Below are positions 44,602 to 53,748 of a stretch of DNA of 64,000 bases, piece by piece (positions within the stretch are counted from its first letter, which is position 1; each line of letters begins with the position of its first letter). A program made the translations under genes and the position numbers. The notes beneath the pieces are model-generated. The model searched no databases and had not been told where the DNA came from. It saw nothing but the letters and a program-made list of their open reading frames with translations. The stretch spans positions 1 to 64,000 of the forward strand of contig NZ_CAMPKE010000014.1 in the NCBI RefSeq assembly GCF_946887195.1, in the 5' to 3' direction. The DNA comes from an uncultured Halomonas sp. (GTDB lineage Bacteria > Pseudomonadota > Gammaproteobacteria > Pseudomonadales > Halomonadaceae).

Positions 44602-45258
44602 ATGAGTTCACAAGCCGACAGCGGAGCCGTGGAGCGGCCCGGGAAAAAGCGTGGTGGCGCGGTGGCAATCGCTATCGCGGTCGTCCTGCTGGGTGTCATG
44701 GCCTGGGACACCAAGGTCGTGCCGATCGGATCGGAACCGATCGCCGGAGACGATGCGTTCTCGGCCAAGCAGTTCGGCGTGGAGCAGTTTCCCGGTATCC
44801 AGAAAAGCGTCGAAACCCGCGCCGTCGAGGCCGCCACGCTGGCCGCCGCCATTGCCGAGGACAAGGCCGCAGCGAGCGAGAAATATGGTGTACCGGCGGG
44901 GATCGGCCCGGTGATCCCGGTCACCTTCACCGGCGTCGTCGGCGAGGGAAGCGCCGGCATGTATGAAATCGACGTCGAAGGCGTGCCCGATGAGCTGACG
45001 ATTCGCGTTCAGACCGGCCCGGCCATCAATGGCACGGATCTGCGCGATGCCACCGGCAATATCGAATTCGGCCAGTTCACCAACCAGATCGAGTATCAGA
45101 ATGCCGGCGCGGCGATCAACGATGCGATGAAGGCGCAGGTACTCTCCGATATCGACACCAGCGACCTGAGCGGCCAGACCCTCTCGGTCACCGGGGTTTT
45201 CAAGCTGATCAATCCGAAGAACTGGCTCGTTACGCCGGTAAGGTTGCGTGTGCAATGA
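44602..45258 (+). CDS. DUF2291 membrane-anchored protein of the sugar ABC operon
   Basis: A 218-residue protein with one N-terminal membrane helix (AVAIAIAVVLLGVMAWDTKV) and a periplasmic remainder containing FGVEQFPGIQKSVETRA and IEFGQFTNQIEYQNAGAAIN, which mark DUF2291. Members are encoded with CUT2-type sugar ABC transporters. The function is unknown, and a role as accessory anchor or partner of the binding protein is plausible. It begins just after eltD, and its stop overlaps the ATPase gene start (ATGA). A GTG at 44593 is an alternative start. Confidence 0.82.
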   Translation: MSSQADSGAVERPGKKRGGAVAIAIAVVLLGVMAWDTKVVPIGSEPIAGDDAFSAKQFGVEQFPGIQKSVETRAVEAATLAAAIAEDKAAASEKYGVPAGIGPVIPVTFTGVVGEGSAGMYEIDVEGVPDELTIRVQTGPAINGTDLRDATGNIEFGQFTNQIEYQNAGAAINDAMKAQVLSDIDTSDLSGQTLSVTGVFKLINPKNWLVTPVRLRVQ

Positions 45259-46796
45259 GCGATAACGCCTCCAGCGAAGCCGCTATCGGCGAGTCCGTGC
45301 TCTCGGCGCGCAATATCGCCAAGTCCTTCGGTAGCGTGCATGCCCTGAAAGCCGTGAATTTCGACGTTCACCGTGGCCAGGTCACGACGCTGTTCGGCGA
45401 GAACGGCGCCGGTAAGTCGACGCTGATGAAGGTGCTCTCCGGGGTGATTCAACCCACCGCCGGCGAGATCGTACTCGACGGCCATCCGGTCACTTTCGCC
45501 TCGACCACGGAGGCGCAGAAACGCGGCATCTCGATCATTCATCAGGAGTTGAGTCTCGCGCCCAATCTGAGCGTCCGCGACAACATCTTCATGGGACGCG
45601 AACTGGGCGGCGTCAAGGGTATCGACTACGCCGAGGAGGAGCGCCAGACACGACTGCTGATGGAGGAACTCGACGAGCCGATCGATCCACTGACCCTCGT
45701 CGAGAATCTACGGCTGGGCCAGCAGCAGATCGTCGAGATCGCGCGCGCCCTGTCGGTCGACTCGCGCATCCTGATCATGGACGAACCGACCTCGGCGCTC
45801 TCCGCCTCGGAAGTCGAAGTGCTGTTTCGGGTGATCCGCGACCTGAAGAGCCGCGGCGTTTCGATCGTCTACATCTCCCACCATCTCGAGGAAGCCCTGC
45901 TGATCACCGATCACGCGGTGGTGCTGCGCGATGGCGCGATGACCGCCCGCGCCGAGCGCAAGGATATCGACCTGGAGTGGATCGTGCGCAACATGGTCGG
46001 CGAGAACTTCGATCTTGGCACGCCGCCGAGCGGTTACCGCCTGGGCGAGGTCGCGCTATCACTCGAAAACGTGTCCATCCCGGATGCATCGGTTCCCGAT
46101 CGCTCGGTCGTCGACCGCTTGTCGCTGAGCGTACGCGCGGGCGAGATCGTCTGTATCTATGGGTTGATGGGCGCCGGGCGTACGGAACTGCTCGAAAGCG
46201 TTGCCGGGCGAGTCGCCATGAGCGAGGGGCGGGTCGTGCTGGAAGGCGAGGAGATTTCGCGACTGAGCATTGCCGAGCGGATCGCCAAGGGACTGGTGCT
46301 GGTGCCCGAGGATCGCCAGCGCGACGGGCTGGTGCAGACGATGTCGGTGGGGCAGAACCTGTCGCTCGCCAGCATCGGCGCCTTCACCCAAGGGCTGCTT
46401 ACCTCGCGCCAGCGCGAGGAGGCCGTGATTACCGATGCCATCGGCAACGTGCATATCAAGACCGATGGCTCGAAAGCCGCCATCGGGTCGCTGTCCGGTG
46501 GCAACCAGCAGAAGGTCGTGATCGGCAAGATGCTGGCGACGCACCCCAAGGTCGTGCTGCTCGATGAACCCAGTCGCGGCATCGATATCGGCGCCAAGGC
46601 CGAGGTGTTTCGGTTGCTCAGCGAGGGCGCCGCGCAGGGGTTGGCCGTCGTCTACTCGACCTCCGAGGTCGGCGAGTGCCTGAGCATTGCGCATCGGATC
46701 GTGGTGATGAGTCGCGGCAGAATATCGGCGGAGTTCGGCGCCGATGCCACCAAGGAAGAGATCATGGCCGCCTCGGGCGAGGCCGTCGTCGCTTGA
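45255..46796 (+). CDS. Sugar ABC transporter ATP-binding protein (CUT2, RbsA/XylG type)
   Basis: A 513-residue protein with two fused ATPase domains. The first has Walker A GENGAGKST, signature LRLGQQQIVEIARAL and Walker B ILIMDEPTSAL. The second has a variant Walker A (YGLMGAGRTEL, as usual for the second half of this family), signature LSGGNQQKVVIGKML and VVLLDEPSRGIDIGAK. It energises import of a monosaccharide or polyol. It overlaps the DUF2291 gene and precedes the permease. Likely cargo in this setting is erythritol or a threitol. Confidence 0.94.
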   Translation: MSDNASSEAAIGESVLSARNIAKSFGSVHALKAVNFDVHRGQVTTLFGENGAGKSTLMKVLSGVIQPTAGEIVLDGHPVTFASTTEAQKRGISIIHQELSLAPNLSVRDNIFMGRELGGVKGIDYAEEERQTRLLMEELDEPIDPLTLVENLRLGQQQIVEIARALSVDSRILIMDEPTSALSASEVEVLFRVIRDLKSRGVSIVYISHHLEEALLITDHAVVLRDGAMTARAERKDIDLEWIVRNMVGENFDLGTPPSGYRLGEVALSLENVSIPDASVPDRSVVDRLSLSVRAGEIVCIYGLMGAGRTELLESVAGRVAMSEGRVVLEGEEISRLSIAERIAKGLVLVPEDRQRDGLVQTMSVGQNLSLASIGAFTQGLLTSRQREEAVITDAIGNVHIKTDGSKAAIGSLSGGNQQKVVIGKMLATHPKVVLLDEPSRGIDIGAKAEVFRLLSEGAAQGLAVVYSTSEVGECLSIAHRIVVMSRGRISAEFGADATKEEIMAASGEAVVA

Positions 46797-46821
46797 TCAA
46801 TGAATAGCGGAGTTGACAACA

Positions 46822-47976
46822 ATGACTGATATCAGCCAAGCCGCGCAACGTTCCCGTTCGAGGTCGTTCAGCGGTAACGCCGACTTGGGGCGCCTGTTGC
46901 TCGAGGGTCGAGCGTTTTTCGCCCTGATCGCGATCATCATCATTTTTTCGATCCTGTCGCCGGTCTATTTCTCGACCAACAATTTCCTGGTGATGTCCTC
47001 TCATGTGGCGATTTTCGGGCTGCTCTCGATTGGCATGCTGCTGGTCATTCTCACCGGCGGTATCGACCTTTCCGTGGGCTCCACGCTGGGGCTGGCGGGT
47101 GTGGTCGCCGGCTTTCTGATGCAAGGCGTCTCCTTCGAGGCCTTCGGCGTCACGCTTTATCCGCCGGTCTGGGTGGTGGTCATTCTGACCTGTGCGCTGG
47201 GGGCCTTCGTCGGCGCGATCAACGGCTTGCTCGTCGCCTACTTCAAGGTGCCGGCCTTCGTCGCGACGCTCGGTATGCTCTACGTCGCGCGCGGCGTCGC
47301 CCTGCTGATGACCGACGGTCTCACCTACAACAATCTCGGCGGCAGCCCGGCGCTGGGCAATACCGGTTTCGATTGGCTGGGTTTCAATCGGATATTGGGT
47401 GTTCCCGCCGGCGTGCTGATCATGGCGATCGTCGCGATCGTCTGCATTCTCGCGCTGAGCCGTACGCCCTTCGGGCGCTGGGTCTACTCCACCGGTGGCA
47501 ATGCGCGCGCGGCGGAGCTCTCCGGCGTGCCGGTCAAGCGCGTCCAGGTATCGGTCTACGTACTGTCGGGCATCTGCGCCGCCATCGCCGGCCTGGTGCT
47601 CTCGTCGCAACTGACCTCGGCCGGGCCGACGGCGGGCACGACTTACGAACTGACCGCCATTGCCGGCGTGGTCATTGGTGGCGCGGCGCTGACTGGCGGG
47701 CGTGGCAATGTGCGCGGCACGCTGCTCGGCGCCTTCGTCATCGGCTTCCTGGGTGACGGTCTGGTGATCATCGGTGTTTCCTCCTACTGGCAAACCGTGT
47801 TCACCGGCGCTGTCATCGTCATCGCCGTATTGCTCAACAGCATTCAATACCGCGGTCGGAAGAAGCGCTCGGAGCCTTCCGACGGCGACAGGCCTTCTCC
47901 GCGACAGGGAACCCCGGCCCGAGTGACCGATCCCGCCGCGGAAAGCACCGTCGGTAAGCCGGCATCACAACCATAA
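46822..47976 (+). CDS. Sugar ABC transporter permease (CUT2, RbsC type)
   Basis: A 384-residue inner-membrane permease with about ten hydrophobic segments and the BPD_transp_2 core LLVILTGGIDLSVGSTLGLA and AGVVIGGAALTGGRGNVRGT. The ATG at 46822 is chosen because GCGGAG lies nine bases upstream; the upstream TTG at 46813 has no site. The C terminus has an unusually long hydrophilic tail (about 40 residues, rich in Arg, Pro and Ser) after the last helix. Confidence 0.93.
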   Translation: MTDISQAAQRSRSRSFSGNADLGRLLLEGRAFFALIAIIIIFSILSPVYFSTNNFLVMSSHVAIFGLLSIGMLLVILTGGIDLSVGSTLGLAGVVAGFLMQGVSFEAFGVTLYPPVWVVVILTCALGAFVGAINGLLVAYFKVPAFVATLGMLYVARGVALLMTDGLTYNNLGGSPALGNTGFDWLGFNRILGVPAGVLIMAIVAIVCILALSRTPFGRWVYSTGGNARAAELSGVPVKRVQVSVYVLSGICAAIAGLVLSSQLTSAGPTAGTTYELTAIAGVVIGGAALTGGRGNVRGTLLGAFVIGFLGDGLVIIGVSSYWQTVFTGAVIVIAVLLNSIQYRGRKKRSEPSDGDRPSPRQGTPARVTDPAAESTVGKPASQP

Positions 47977-47993
47977 AAGTAAGGTGACCCACC

Positions 47994-48950
47994 ATGTTCA
48001 TGAAAGCAAAGCGTCTGCTGATTGCAGCGGTTGCCGTGACTGCTCCGCTATTCGCGGGTGTCGCGTTGGCCCAGGATCAGGGGCTGATCTCGATCATCGT
48101 CAACGATCGCTCGAACCCCTACTGGTTCACCGAGGCCAAGATTGCCGAGGAAACCGCCGTGGAGCTTGGCTATACGGCGAATGTCAGCTCTCACAAGGGC
48201 GATACCAATACCGAAAGCCAACTGATCGATACCGCGATCACCAAGCAGGCCGATGCCATCATTCTCGACCCCGCCAACGCCGACGGTTCCATCGGCGCGG
48301 TGCGCAAGGCCGTCGATGCCGGCATCCCGGTTTTTATCGTCAATGCCGAGATCAACCAGCAGGGGCTCGCCGAGGCACAGCTCGTCTCCAACAACGCGCA
48401 GGGCGCGGCGCTAGGGGCCATGAAGTGGGTGGAGATCGTCGGCGACTCGGGCAAGTACGTCGAACTCAAGGGCCCGCCTTCGGATAATAACGCCGCGACG
48501 CGCTCCAACGGTTTCGAAACCGTGCTCGGTCAATATCCGGATCTCGAGAAAGTCGCTTCGGACGTCGCGGGCTGGGATCGCACCCAAGGCTTCAACAAGA
48601 TGCAGAGCATGCTGCAGGCCCATCCCAATATCGATGGCGTGATCAGCGGCAACGACGAGATGGCGCTCGGCGCAATCTCGGCATTGAAGCAGGCCGGCAA
48701 GCTCGACGGCGTGGTAGTCGGCGGATTCGACGGCTCTCCCGCCGCGATCGATGCGATCAAGGCCGGTGAACTGGCGTATACGGTACTGCAGCCGGTGGCG
48801 ATCTTCGCCGAGAGAGCGGTCCAATTGGCGGATACCTTCATCCGCACGGGCGAGATTCCCCTCGATGGCGAGAAGCAGCTGTTCGACTGTTTCCTCATTA
48901 CTCCGGAGAACGTCGATCAGGTGACCTCACCGTTCGTGCTCGAGCAGTAA
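47994..48950 (+). CDS. Periplasmic sugar-binding protein of the ABC transporter (RbsB type)
   Basis: A 318-residue periplasmic binding protein with a signal peptide (MFMKAKRLLIAAVAVTAPLF, cleavage near ALA-QD). The ribose-binding-protein fold is seen in IVNDRSNPYWFTEAKIAEET, ADAIILDPANADGS, GVISGNDEMALGAISALKQA and VVVGGFDGSPAAIDAIKAGE. It delivers the substrate to the permease and ATPase encoded upstream. Aromatic residues in NPYWF probably stack on the polyol or sugar. It is the last gene of the operon. Confidence 0.93.
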   Translation: MFMKAKRLLIAAVAVTAPLFAGVALAQDQGLISIIVNDRSNPYWFTEAKIAEETAVELGYTANVSSHKGDTNTESQLIDTAITKQADAIILDPANADGSIGAVRKAVDAGIPVFIVNAEINQQGLAEAQLVSNNAQGAALGAMKWVEIVGDSGKYVELKGPPSDNNAATRSNGFETVLGQYPDLEKVASDVAGWDRTQGFNKMQSMLQAHPNIDGVISGNDEMALGAISALKQAGKLDGVVVGGFDGSPAAIDAIKAGELAYTVLQPVAIFAERAVQLADTFIRTGEIPLDGEKQLFDCFLITPENVDQVTSPFVLEQ

Positions 48951-48959
48951 TAGAGAATC

Positions 48960-48981
48960 GGGACGCCTTCACCGGCGTCCC
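48960..48981 (+). terminator. Hairpin after the binding-protein gene
   Basis: GGGACGCC at 48960-48967 and GGCGTCCC at 48974-48981 form a perfect 8-base stem with a six-base loop, ten bases after the stop codon. No T-tract follows, so it may stabilise the mRNA end or act with Rho. The remaining DNA to 49188 shows no gene. Confidence 0.5.
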
Positions 48982-49188
48982 TACGCCAGTATTCAATTCA
49001 GTAGCCACACTCACTATCTACCGATGGCTCCAGCGGTTCGCCAGCCTCGATCCCTCGAACATGCTTGATCAAGTCCCGCCGATATTAGCCCAATTGTTCC
49101 GACAAGAAGTTGTTTCGTTTATTGCGTTTGTCGATATTCGAAGATAACCTTCAGCAGGACAGTTGGTTTCTTATAGAGGTACGTCGTA

Positions 49189-49641
49189 ATGAGCCATGCA
49201 GCCTACCAGGATCCGCTTCCGAGCCTTGAAACAGCAGATATGGCCCGGGCCAGCGCGACCGAGCTGAGCCGGCTGTTGCGTGCCCATCCAAATACGGACC
49301 GCGCGCATATCAAGCTGGACGATACTGATCTGGTTCTTCCTCGTCAGGCGCTCGCGCTATTGTACGATTTGCTGACTGAGATGGCGCAGGGCAATGCGGT
49401 AACCATCATGCCCACGCACGCGGAGTTGACCACGCAGGAAGCGGCCAACATGCTCAACGTTTCGAGGCCGCATCTGGTCAAATTGTTGGAGCAGGGTAGT
49501 ATTCCCTTCGCCAAGGTCGGCACGCATCGCCGCATTCGTCTCAAGGACCTGCTGGAATACAAGCAGGTGCGTATGGATGAATCCGAGCAGGCGCTACAGG
49601 CGCTGGCCGATCAAGCCCAGGATATGGATATGGGTTACTGA
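49189..49641 (+). CDS. Excisionase-type helix-turn-helix antitoxin paired with a PIN toxin
   Basis: A 150-residue protein. Its C-terminal half holds a MerR/excisionase-like helix-turn-helix (LTTQEAANMLNVSRPHLVKL, then GSIPFAKVGTHRRIRLKDLL). The N-terminal half may serve in dimerisation or toxin binding. Its TGA overlaps the ATG of the PIN gene (TGATG). Such pairs are a known toxin-antitoxin layout in which the antitoxin is an excisionase-like DNA-binding protein. The sequence before the ATG holds GAGGT at a usable distance. Confidence 0.85.
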   Translation: MSHAAYQDPLPSLETADMARASATELSRLLRAHPNTDRAHIKLDDTDLVLPRQALALLYDLLTEMAQGNAVTIMPTHAELTTQEAANMLNVSRPHLVKLLEQGSIPFAKVGTHRRIRLKDLLEYKQVRMDESEQALQALADQAQDMDMGY

Positions 49642-50204
49642 TGCGCTTCGTCGTTATCTACGATGCCTGCGTACTATACCCGGCGCCGCTTCGCGATTTA
49701 CTGATGCGCTTGGCCACTACGGGTTTGTTTGCTGCGCGCTGGACATCGTTGATACACGATGAATGGACACGTAGCCTGCTCGCCAGGCGACCGGAACTGG
49801 CTGATAAATTGCCCCGCACCGTCGAGCTGATGAATCAAGCCGTGCCCGATGCCCTGGTGACGGGCCATGAGCCCTTGATTGAAGGGCTCACGCTACCGGA
49901 CCCGGATGACCGCCATGTACTGGCAGCGGCCATCCGGGCCGGTGCTCAACTGATCGTGACATTCAACCTCAAGGACTTTCCCGCTGCCGCGTTGGCATCT
50001 TATGGAATAGAAGCCGTCCACCCCGATATCTTTCTCGAGCAGCAATTCGAATTGCATGAGAGCCTGCTGGTGAACGTGGCGCGTCGGCACCGAGCAAGCT
50101 TGCGCAATCCGCCCAAGAGCGCCGATGAGTATCTTGAGATTCTGGCCGCTAATGGTTTGGTGGTCACCGCCGATCGGCTGCGAGATTATATTGAATTGTT
50201 ATGA
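49641..50204 (+). CDS. PIN-domain toxin, VapC50-like
   Basis: A 187-residue PIN-domain protein with acidic metal-site residues in FVVIYDACVLYPAPLRDLL, SLIHDEWTRSL, LPDPDDRHVLAAAIRAGA and IVTFNLKDFP. It is longer than ordinary VapC because of a C-terminal helical extension. It is coupled to the helix-turn-helix antitoxin. A shared GC-rich hairpin separates its end from the convergent fba gene. Confidence 0.87.
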   Translation: MRFVVIYDACVLYPAPLRDLLMRLATTGLFAARWTSLIHDEWTRSLLARRPELADKLPRTVELMNQAVPDALVTGHEPLIEGLTLPDPDDRHVLAAAIRAGAQLIVTFNLKDFPAAALASYGIEAVHPDIFLEQQFELHESLLVNVARRHRASLRNPPKSADEYLEILAANGLVVTADRLRDYIELL

Positions 50205-50213
50205 GTAAGCGAG

Positions 50214-50238
50214 GCGGCGCCCTAAGCTAAGGCGCCGC
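50214..50238. terminator. Hairpin between convergent PIN toxin and fba genes
   Basis: GCGGCGCC at 50214-50221 and GGCGCCGC at 50231-50238 form a perfect 8-base stem with a nine-base loop, between the toxin stop and the fba stop. There is no long T-tract on either side, so it is a possible bidirectional terminator of moderate strength. Confidence 0.55.
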
Positions 50239-50246
50239 TGAAACAC

Positions 50247-51311
50247 TCAATTCACCTTCGGATCCAGCTCGCCCTTCTCATAGCGCTGGAACATCTCTTC
50301 CAAATTCAGCGGTTTGATCTTGCTGGCATTGCCGGCGGTGCCGAAGGCTTCGAAACGGGCGATGCATACGTCGCGCATGGCGGTGACGGTTTCCTTGAGG
50401 AACTTGCGCGGGTCGAACTCGGCGGGGTTGTCGGCCAGGAAGCGCCGCACGGCGCCGGTGGAGGCCAGGCGCAGGTCGGTGTCGATGTTGACCTTGCGCA
50501 CGCCGTGCCTGATGCCTTCGACGATCTCCTCGACCGGCACGCCGTAGGTCTCGGGAATCTTGCCGCCGTATTGGTTGATGATCTCGAGCCACTCCTGCGG
50601 TACCGAGGAGGAGCCGTGCATCACCAGGTGAGTATTGGGGATGCGCGCATGGATCGCCTTGATGCGCGAGATCGATAGCGTATCGCCGGTCGGCGGCTTG
50701 GTGAACTTGTAGGCGCCGTGGCTGGTGCCGATGGCGATGGCCAGCGCGTCGACATGGGTTCTGGCCACGAAGTCGGCGGCTTCTTCCGGGTCGGTCAGCA
50801 TCTGCTCATGGGTGAGCTGGCCTTCGGCGCCGACGCCGTCCTCTTCACCGGCCATGCCGGTCTCCAGGCTGCCCAGGCAGCCCAACTCGCCCTCCACCGA
50901 GACGCCGCAGGCATGCGCCATCTCGACGGTGCGCCGGGTCACGTCGACGTTGTAGTCGTAACTGGTCGGCGTCTTACCGTCTTCGCCCAGCGAGCCGTCC
51001 ATCATCACCGAGGAGAAGCCGAGCTGGATCGAGCGCTGGCACACCGCGGGGCTGGTGCCGTGATCCTGGTGCATGACCACCGGAATGTGCGGAAATTCCT
51101 CGATGGCGGCGAGGATCAGGTGACGCAGAAAAGGCGCGCCAGCGTATTTGCGTGCCCCGGCGGAGGCCTGAACGATGACCGGCGAATCGGTCGCATCGGC
51201 GGCTTCCATGATGGCGCGCATCTGTTCGAGATTGTTGACGTTGAAGGCCGGCACGCCATAGCTGTGCTCGGCGGCGTGGTCCAACAATTGACGCAGGCTG
51301 ATTAGGGCCAT
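50247..51311 (-). CDS. fba: Fructose-bisphosphate aldolase, class II
   Basis: A 354-residue zinc-dependent aldolase that splits fructose 1,6-bisphosphate. Zinc ligands and active-site residues lie in [47 protein letters not shown] and [13 protein letters not shown], with [13 protein letters not shown] near the end. It is the last gene of epd-pgk-fba. Confidence 0.96.
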   Translation of the reverse strand: MALISLRQLLDHAAEHSYGVPAFNVNNLEQMRAIMEAADATDSPVIVQASAGARKYAGAPFLRHLILAAIEEFPHIPVVMHQDHGTSPAVCQRSIQLGFSSVMMDGSLGEDGKTPTSYDYNVDVTRRTVEMAHACGVSVEGELGCLGSLETGMAGEEDGVGAEGQLTHEQMLTDPEEAADFVARTHVDALAIAIGTSHGAYKFTKPPTGDTLSISRIKAIHARIPNTHLVMHGSSSVPQEWLEIINQYGGKIPETYGVPVEEIVEGIRHGVRKVNIDTDLRLASTGAVRRFLADNPAEFDPRKFLKETVTAMRDVCIARFEAFGTAGNASKIKPLNLEEMFQRYEKGELDPKVN

Positions 51312-51361
51312 GACTCCGTATTTCCTGAATGGTTAGGCTGAATGGATTGACTGTTTTCGGG

Positions 51362-52525
51362 TTACTTGGCGGCGGCGGCCAATGCCGTCACGGCGGGTAG
51401 TTGTTTGCCCTCGACGTATTCGAGGAAGGCGCCGCCGCCGGTGGAGATGTACGACACCTGATCTTCGATAGCGTATTTGTCGATGGCGGCCAGGGTGTCG
51501 CCGCCACCGGCGATGGAGAAGCCCTGGCTCGCGGCGATCGCCTTGGATAGCACCTCGGTGCCCTTGCCGAACTGATCGATCTCGAACACGCCGACCGGGC
51601 CGTTCCATAAAATGGTGCCGGCATTTTCGAGCATGTCGCCGAAGCGTGCGGCGGTGTCGGGACCGATATCCAGAATCATCTCGTCGTCGGCGACCCGATC
51701 GACCGGCTTGACGATGGCCTCGGCGGCTTCCGAGAACTCGGTGGCCACGACCACATCCGTAGGCAGCGGAATCTCGACCTTGGCCATCAAGGCCTTGGCC
51801 TGGTCGAGCAGATCGGCCTCGTACAGCGACTTGCCGACATTATGGCCGGCGGCGGCAATGAAGGTGTTGGCGATGCCGCCACCGACGATCAGCCGGTCGC
51901 ACTTGTCGGACAGCGCATTGAGCACGTCGAGCTTGGTCGAGACCTTGGAGCCGCCGACGATGGCGATCATCGGTCGTGCCGGGTTGGCGAGTGCTTTTTC
52001 CAGCGCGTCGAGTTCCTTGGCAAGTAACGGCCCGGCGCAGGCCTCCGGGGCGAAGCGCGCCACGCCATGGGTCGAGGCCTGGGCACGGTGAGCGGTGCCG
52101 AAGGCGTCCATCACGTAGATATCGCAGAGCCTGGCGTAGGCGCGGGCCAGCGCTTCGTCGTCCTTCTTCTCGCCACGATTGAAGCGCACGTTCTCGAGCA
52201 GCACGACCTCGCCATCGGCGATCTCGACATCGCCATTCAGATAGTCCGCCTCGAGACGCACCGGGATACCCAGCAACTCGGTGAGACGCTTGGCGACCGG
52301 CGCCAGCGAGAATTCCTCATCGGGCTGGCCCTCGGTGGGGCGGCCCAGGTGGCTCATCAATAGCACCCTGGCGCCGGCGTCGAGCGCGGCCTCAATGGTC
52401 GGCAGGCAGGCGCGGATGCGCGCATCGCTGGAGACGCGGCCCTGCTTGATCGGCACATTGAGATCCTCGCGGATCAGCACGCGCTTGCCGGCGAGTTCCA
52501 GGTCGGTCATCTTGCGCACGTTCAT
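51362..52525 (-). CDS. pgk: Phosphoglycerate kinase
   Basis: A 387-residue glycolytic kinase of normal bacterial length. Typical segments are [55 protein letters not shown] and [21 protein letters not shown] precedes the ATG. It lies between epd and fba, the usual gammaproteobacterial order. Confidence 0.97.
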   Translation of the reverse strand: MNVRKMTDLELAGKRVLIREDLNVPIKQGRVSSDARIRACLPTIEAALDAGARVLLMSHLGRPTEGQPDEEFSLAPVAKRLTELLGIPVRLEADYLNGDVEIADGEVVLLENVRFNRGEKKDDEALARAYARLCDIYVMDAFGTAHRAQASTHGVARFAPEACAGPLLAKELDALEKALANPARPMIAIVGGSKVSTKLDVLNALSDKCDRLIVGGGIANTFIAAAGHNVGKSLYEADLLDQAKALMAKVEIPLPTDVVVATEFSEAAEAIVKPVDRVADDEMILDIGPDTAARFGDMLENAGTILWNGPVGVFEIDQFGKGTEVLSKAIAASQGFSIAGGGDTLAAIDKYAIEDQVSYISTGGGAFLEYVEGKQLPAVTALAAAAK

Positions 52526-52582
52526 GTGGGCAGTCTCCTCTATTTATGCAGCACTTCCCTTGCGGGTCAGGGTTCCAAATCG

Positions 52583-53605
52583 TCATCGGCCCGCGTCGAG
52601 TTCCTTGATGCGCTGGGCGATGTCGAGCATGCGGTTGGCGAAGCCCCATTCGTTGTCGAACCAGCTCAGCAGCTTGATTAGATGACCGCCGGCCACGCGG
52701 GTCTGCGTGGCGTCGACGATGCCCGAGCGCGGGTCGTGATTGAAATCGACCGAAGCCAGCGGCTCCTCGGTGTAGCCGAGACGCCCGGCCAATTGATTCT
52801 CGCTCGCCTCGCGTAGCAGTGCGTTGACCTCATAAATGCTAGTGCGCCGTCGCACCGAGAGCGCCATGTCCATGGCCGAGACGTTGATCGTCGGCACGCG
52901 CACGTGCAGGCACTCGAAGCGCCCGGCGAGTGCCGGCATCAGGCGTTCGATGCCGCGCGCCAGCCCGGTATCGACGGGGATGATCGATTGCATCGCCGAG
53001 CGCGTCAGGCGCAGGTCGGATTTATGGTAGGCGTCGATCACCGGCTGGTCGTTCATCGCCGAGTGGATGGTGGTGGTCACGCCATGCTCGATGTCCAGCG
53101 CCTCGTCGAGCACGGTGAGCACCGGAATCAGGCAGTTGGTGGTGCATGAGGCCGCCGAGACGATGCGCATTTCACGGCTGAGTTCATGCTCGTTGATACC
53201 GCCGACGATGGTCGCATCGACATCGGATTCGGCGGGTTGCGAAAACAGCAGCCGCTTGGCGCCGGCGGCGATGTGCCGCTCGGCGGTGGCGCGATCCTTG
53301 AAGCTGCCGGAGCATTCCACCACCAGGTCGATGTTCAACTCGCCCCATGGCAGTTCGTCGGGGTCGGGCAGGGAGAGAATGGCGATCGGCTGGCCGTTGA
53401 CGATCAGTGCGCCGTCGCGGGTCTCGACGCGGCCGGGAAAGTGGCCATGGGTGGTGTCGTAACGGGTCAGATAGGCGATGGTGTCGAGATCGGAGAATTC
53501 ATTGATCGCCACGACCTGGAAATCCAGGTCCGGTCGTTCGACGAGCGCGCGCAGAATGCACTGGCCGATACGACCGTAACCGTTGATGGCGATGCGATAG
53601 GGCAT
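52583..53605 (-). CDS. epd: Erythrose-4-phosphate dehydrogenase (Epd), GAPDH family
   Basis: A 340-residue GAPDH-family enzyme. The NAD-binding INGYGRIGQCILRAL and catalytic SAASCTTNCLIPVL are present, with IHSAMNDQPVIDAYH and SVDFNHDPRSGIVDATQTRV as in Epd proteins. Together with its place ahead of pgk and fba, this favours Epd over glycolytic GapA. Epd oxidises erythrose 4-phosphate to 4-phosphoerythronate for pyridoxal phosphate synthesis. A GAPDH activity cannot be excluded. tkt, often placed just upstream of epd in related bacteria, is not here but 15 kb away in the dhaK operon. Confidence 0.87.
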   Translation of the reverse strand: MPYRIAINGYGRIGQCILRALVERPDLDFQVVAINEFSDLDTIAYLTRYDTTHGHFPGRVETRDGALIVNGQPIAILSLPDPDELPWGELNIDLVVECSGSFKDRATAERHIAAGAKRLLFSQPAESDVDATIVGGINEHELSREMRIVSAASCTTNCLIPVLTVLDEALDIEHGVTTTIHSAMNDQPVIDAYHKSDLRLTRSAMQSIIPVDTGLARGIERLMPALAGRFECLHVRVPTINVSAMDMALSVRRRTSIYEVNALLREASENQLAGRLGYTEEPLASVDFNHDPRSGIVDATQTRVAGGHLIKLLSWFDNEWGFANRMLDIAQRIKELDAGR

Positions 53606-53748
53606 GAACAGTAGGCTCGACGAAGCGGTGGAAGGTGACCGAAAACGCCGATTTTAGCGCAAATCCGGGTAGGCTTACCAAGAGTTGCGCCGGGATGGGT
53701 GAATGGGTTGCCGGCCCGCCGGCTCAGCGTGGCGGATCGGCCGCCGAT

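Noticed and set aside
46762..47847. 361-codon minus-strand open frame
   Set aside because: It is antisense to the ABC permease. Its Asp/Arg/Gln-rich composition is the mirror of membrane-protein codons.
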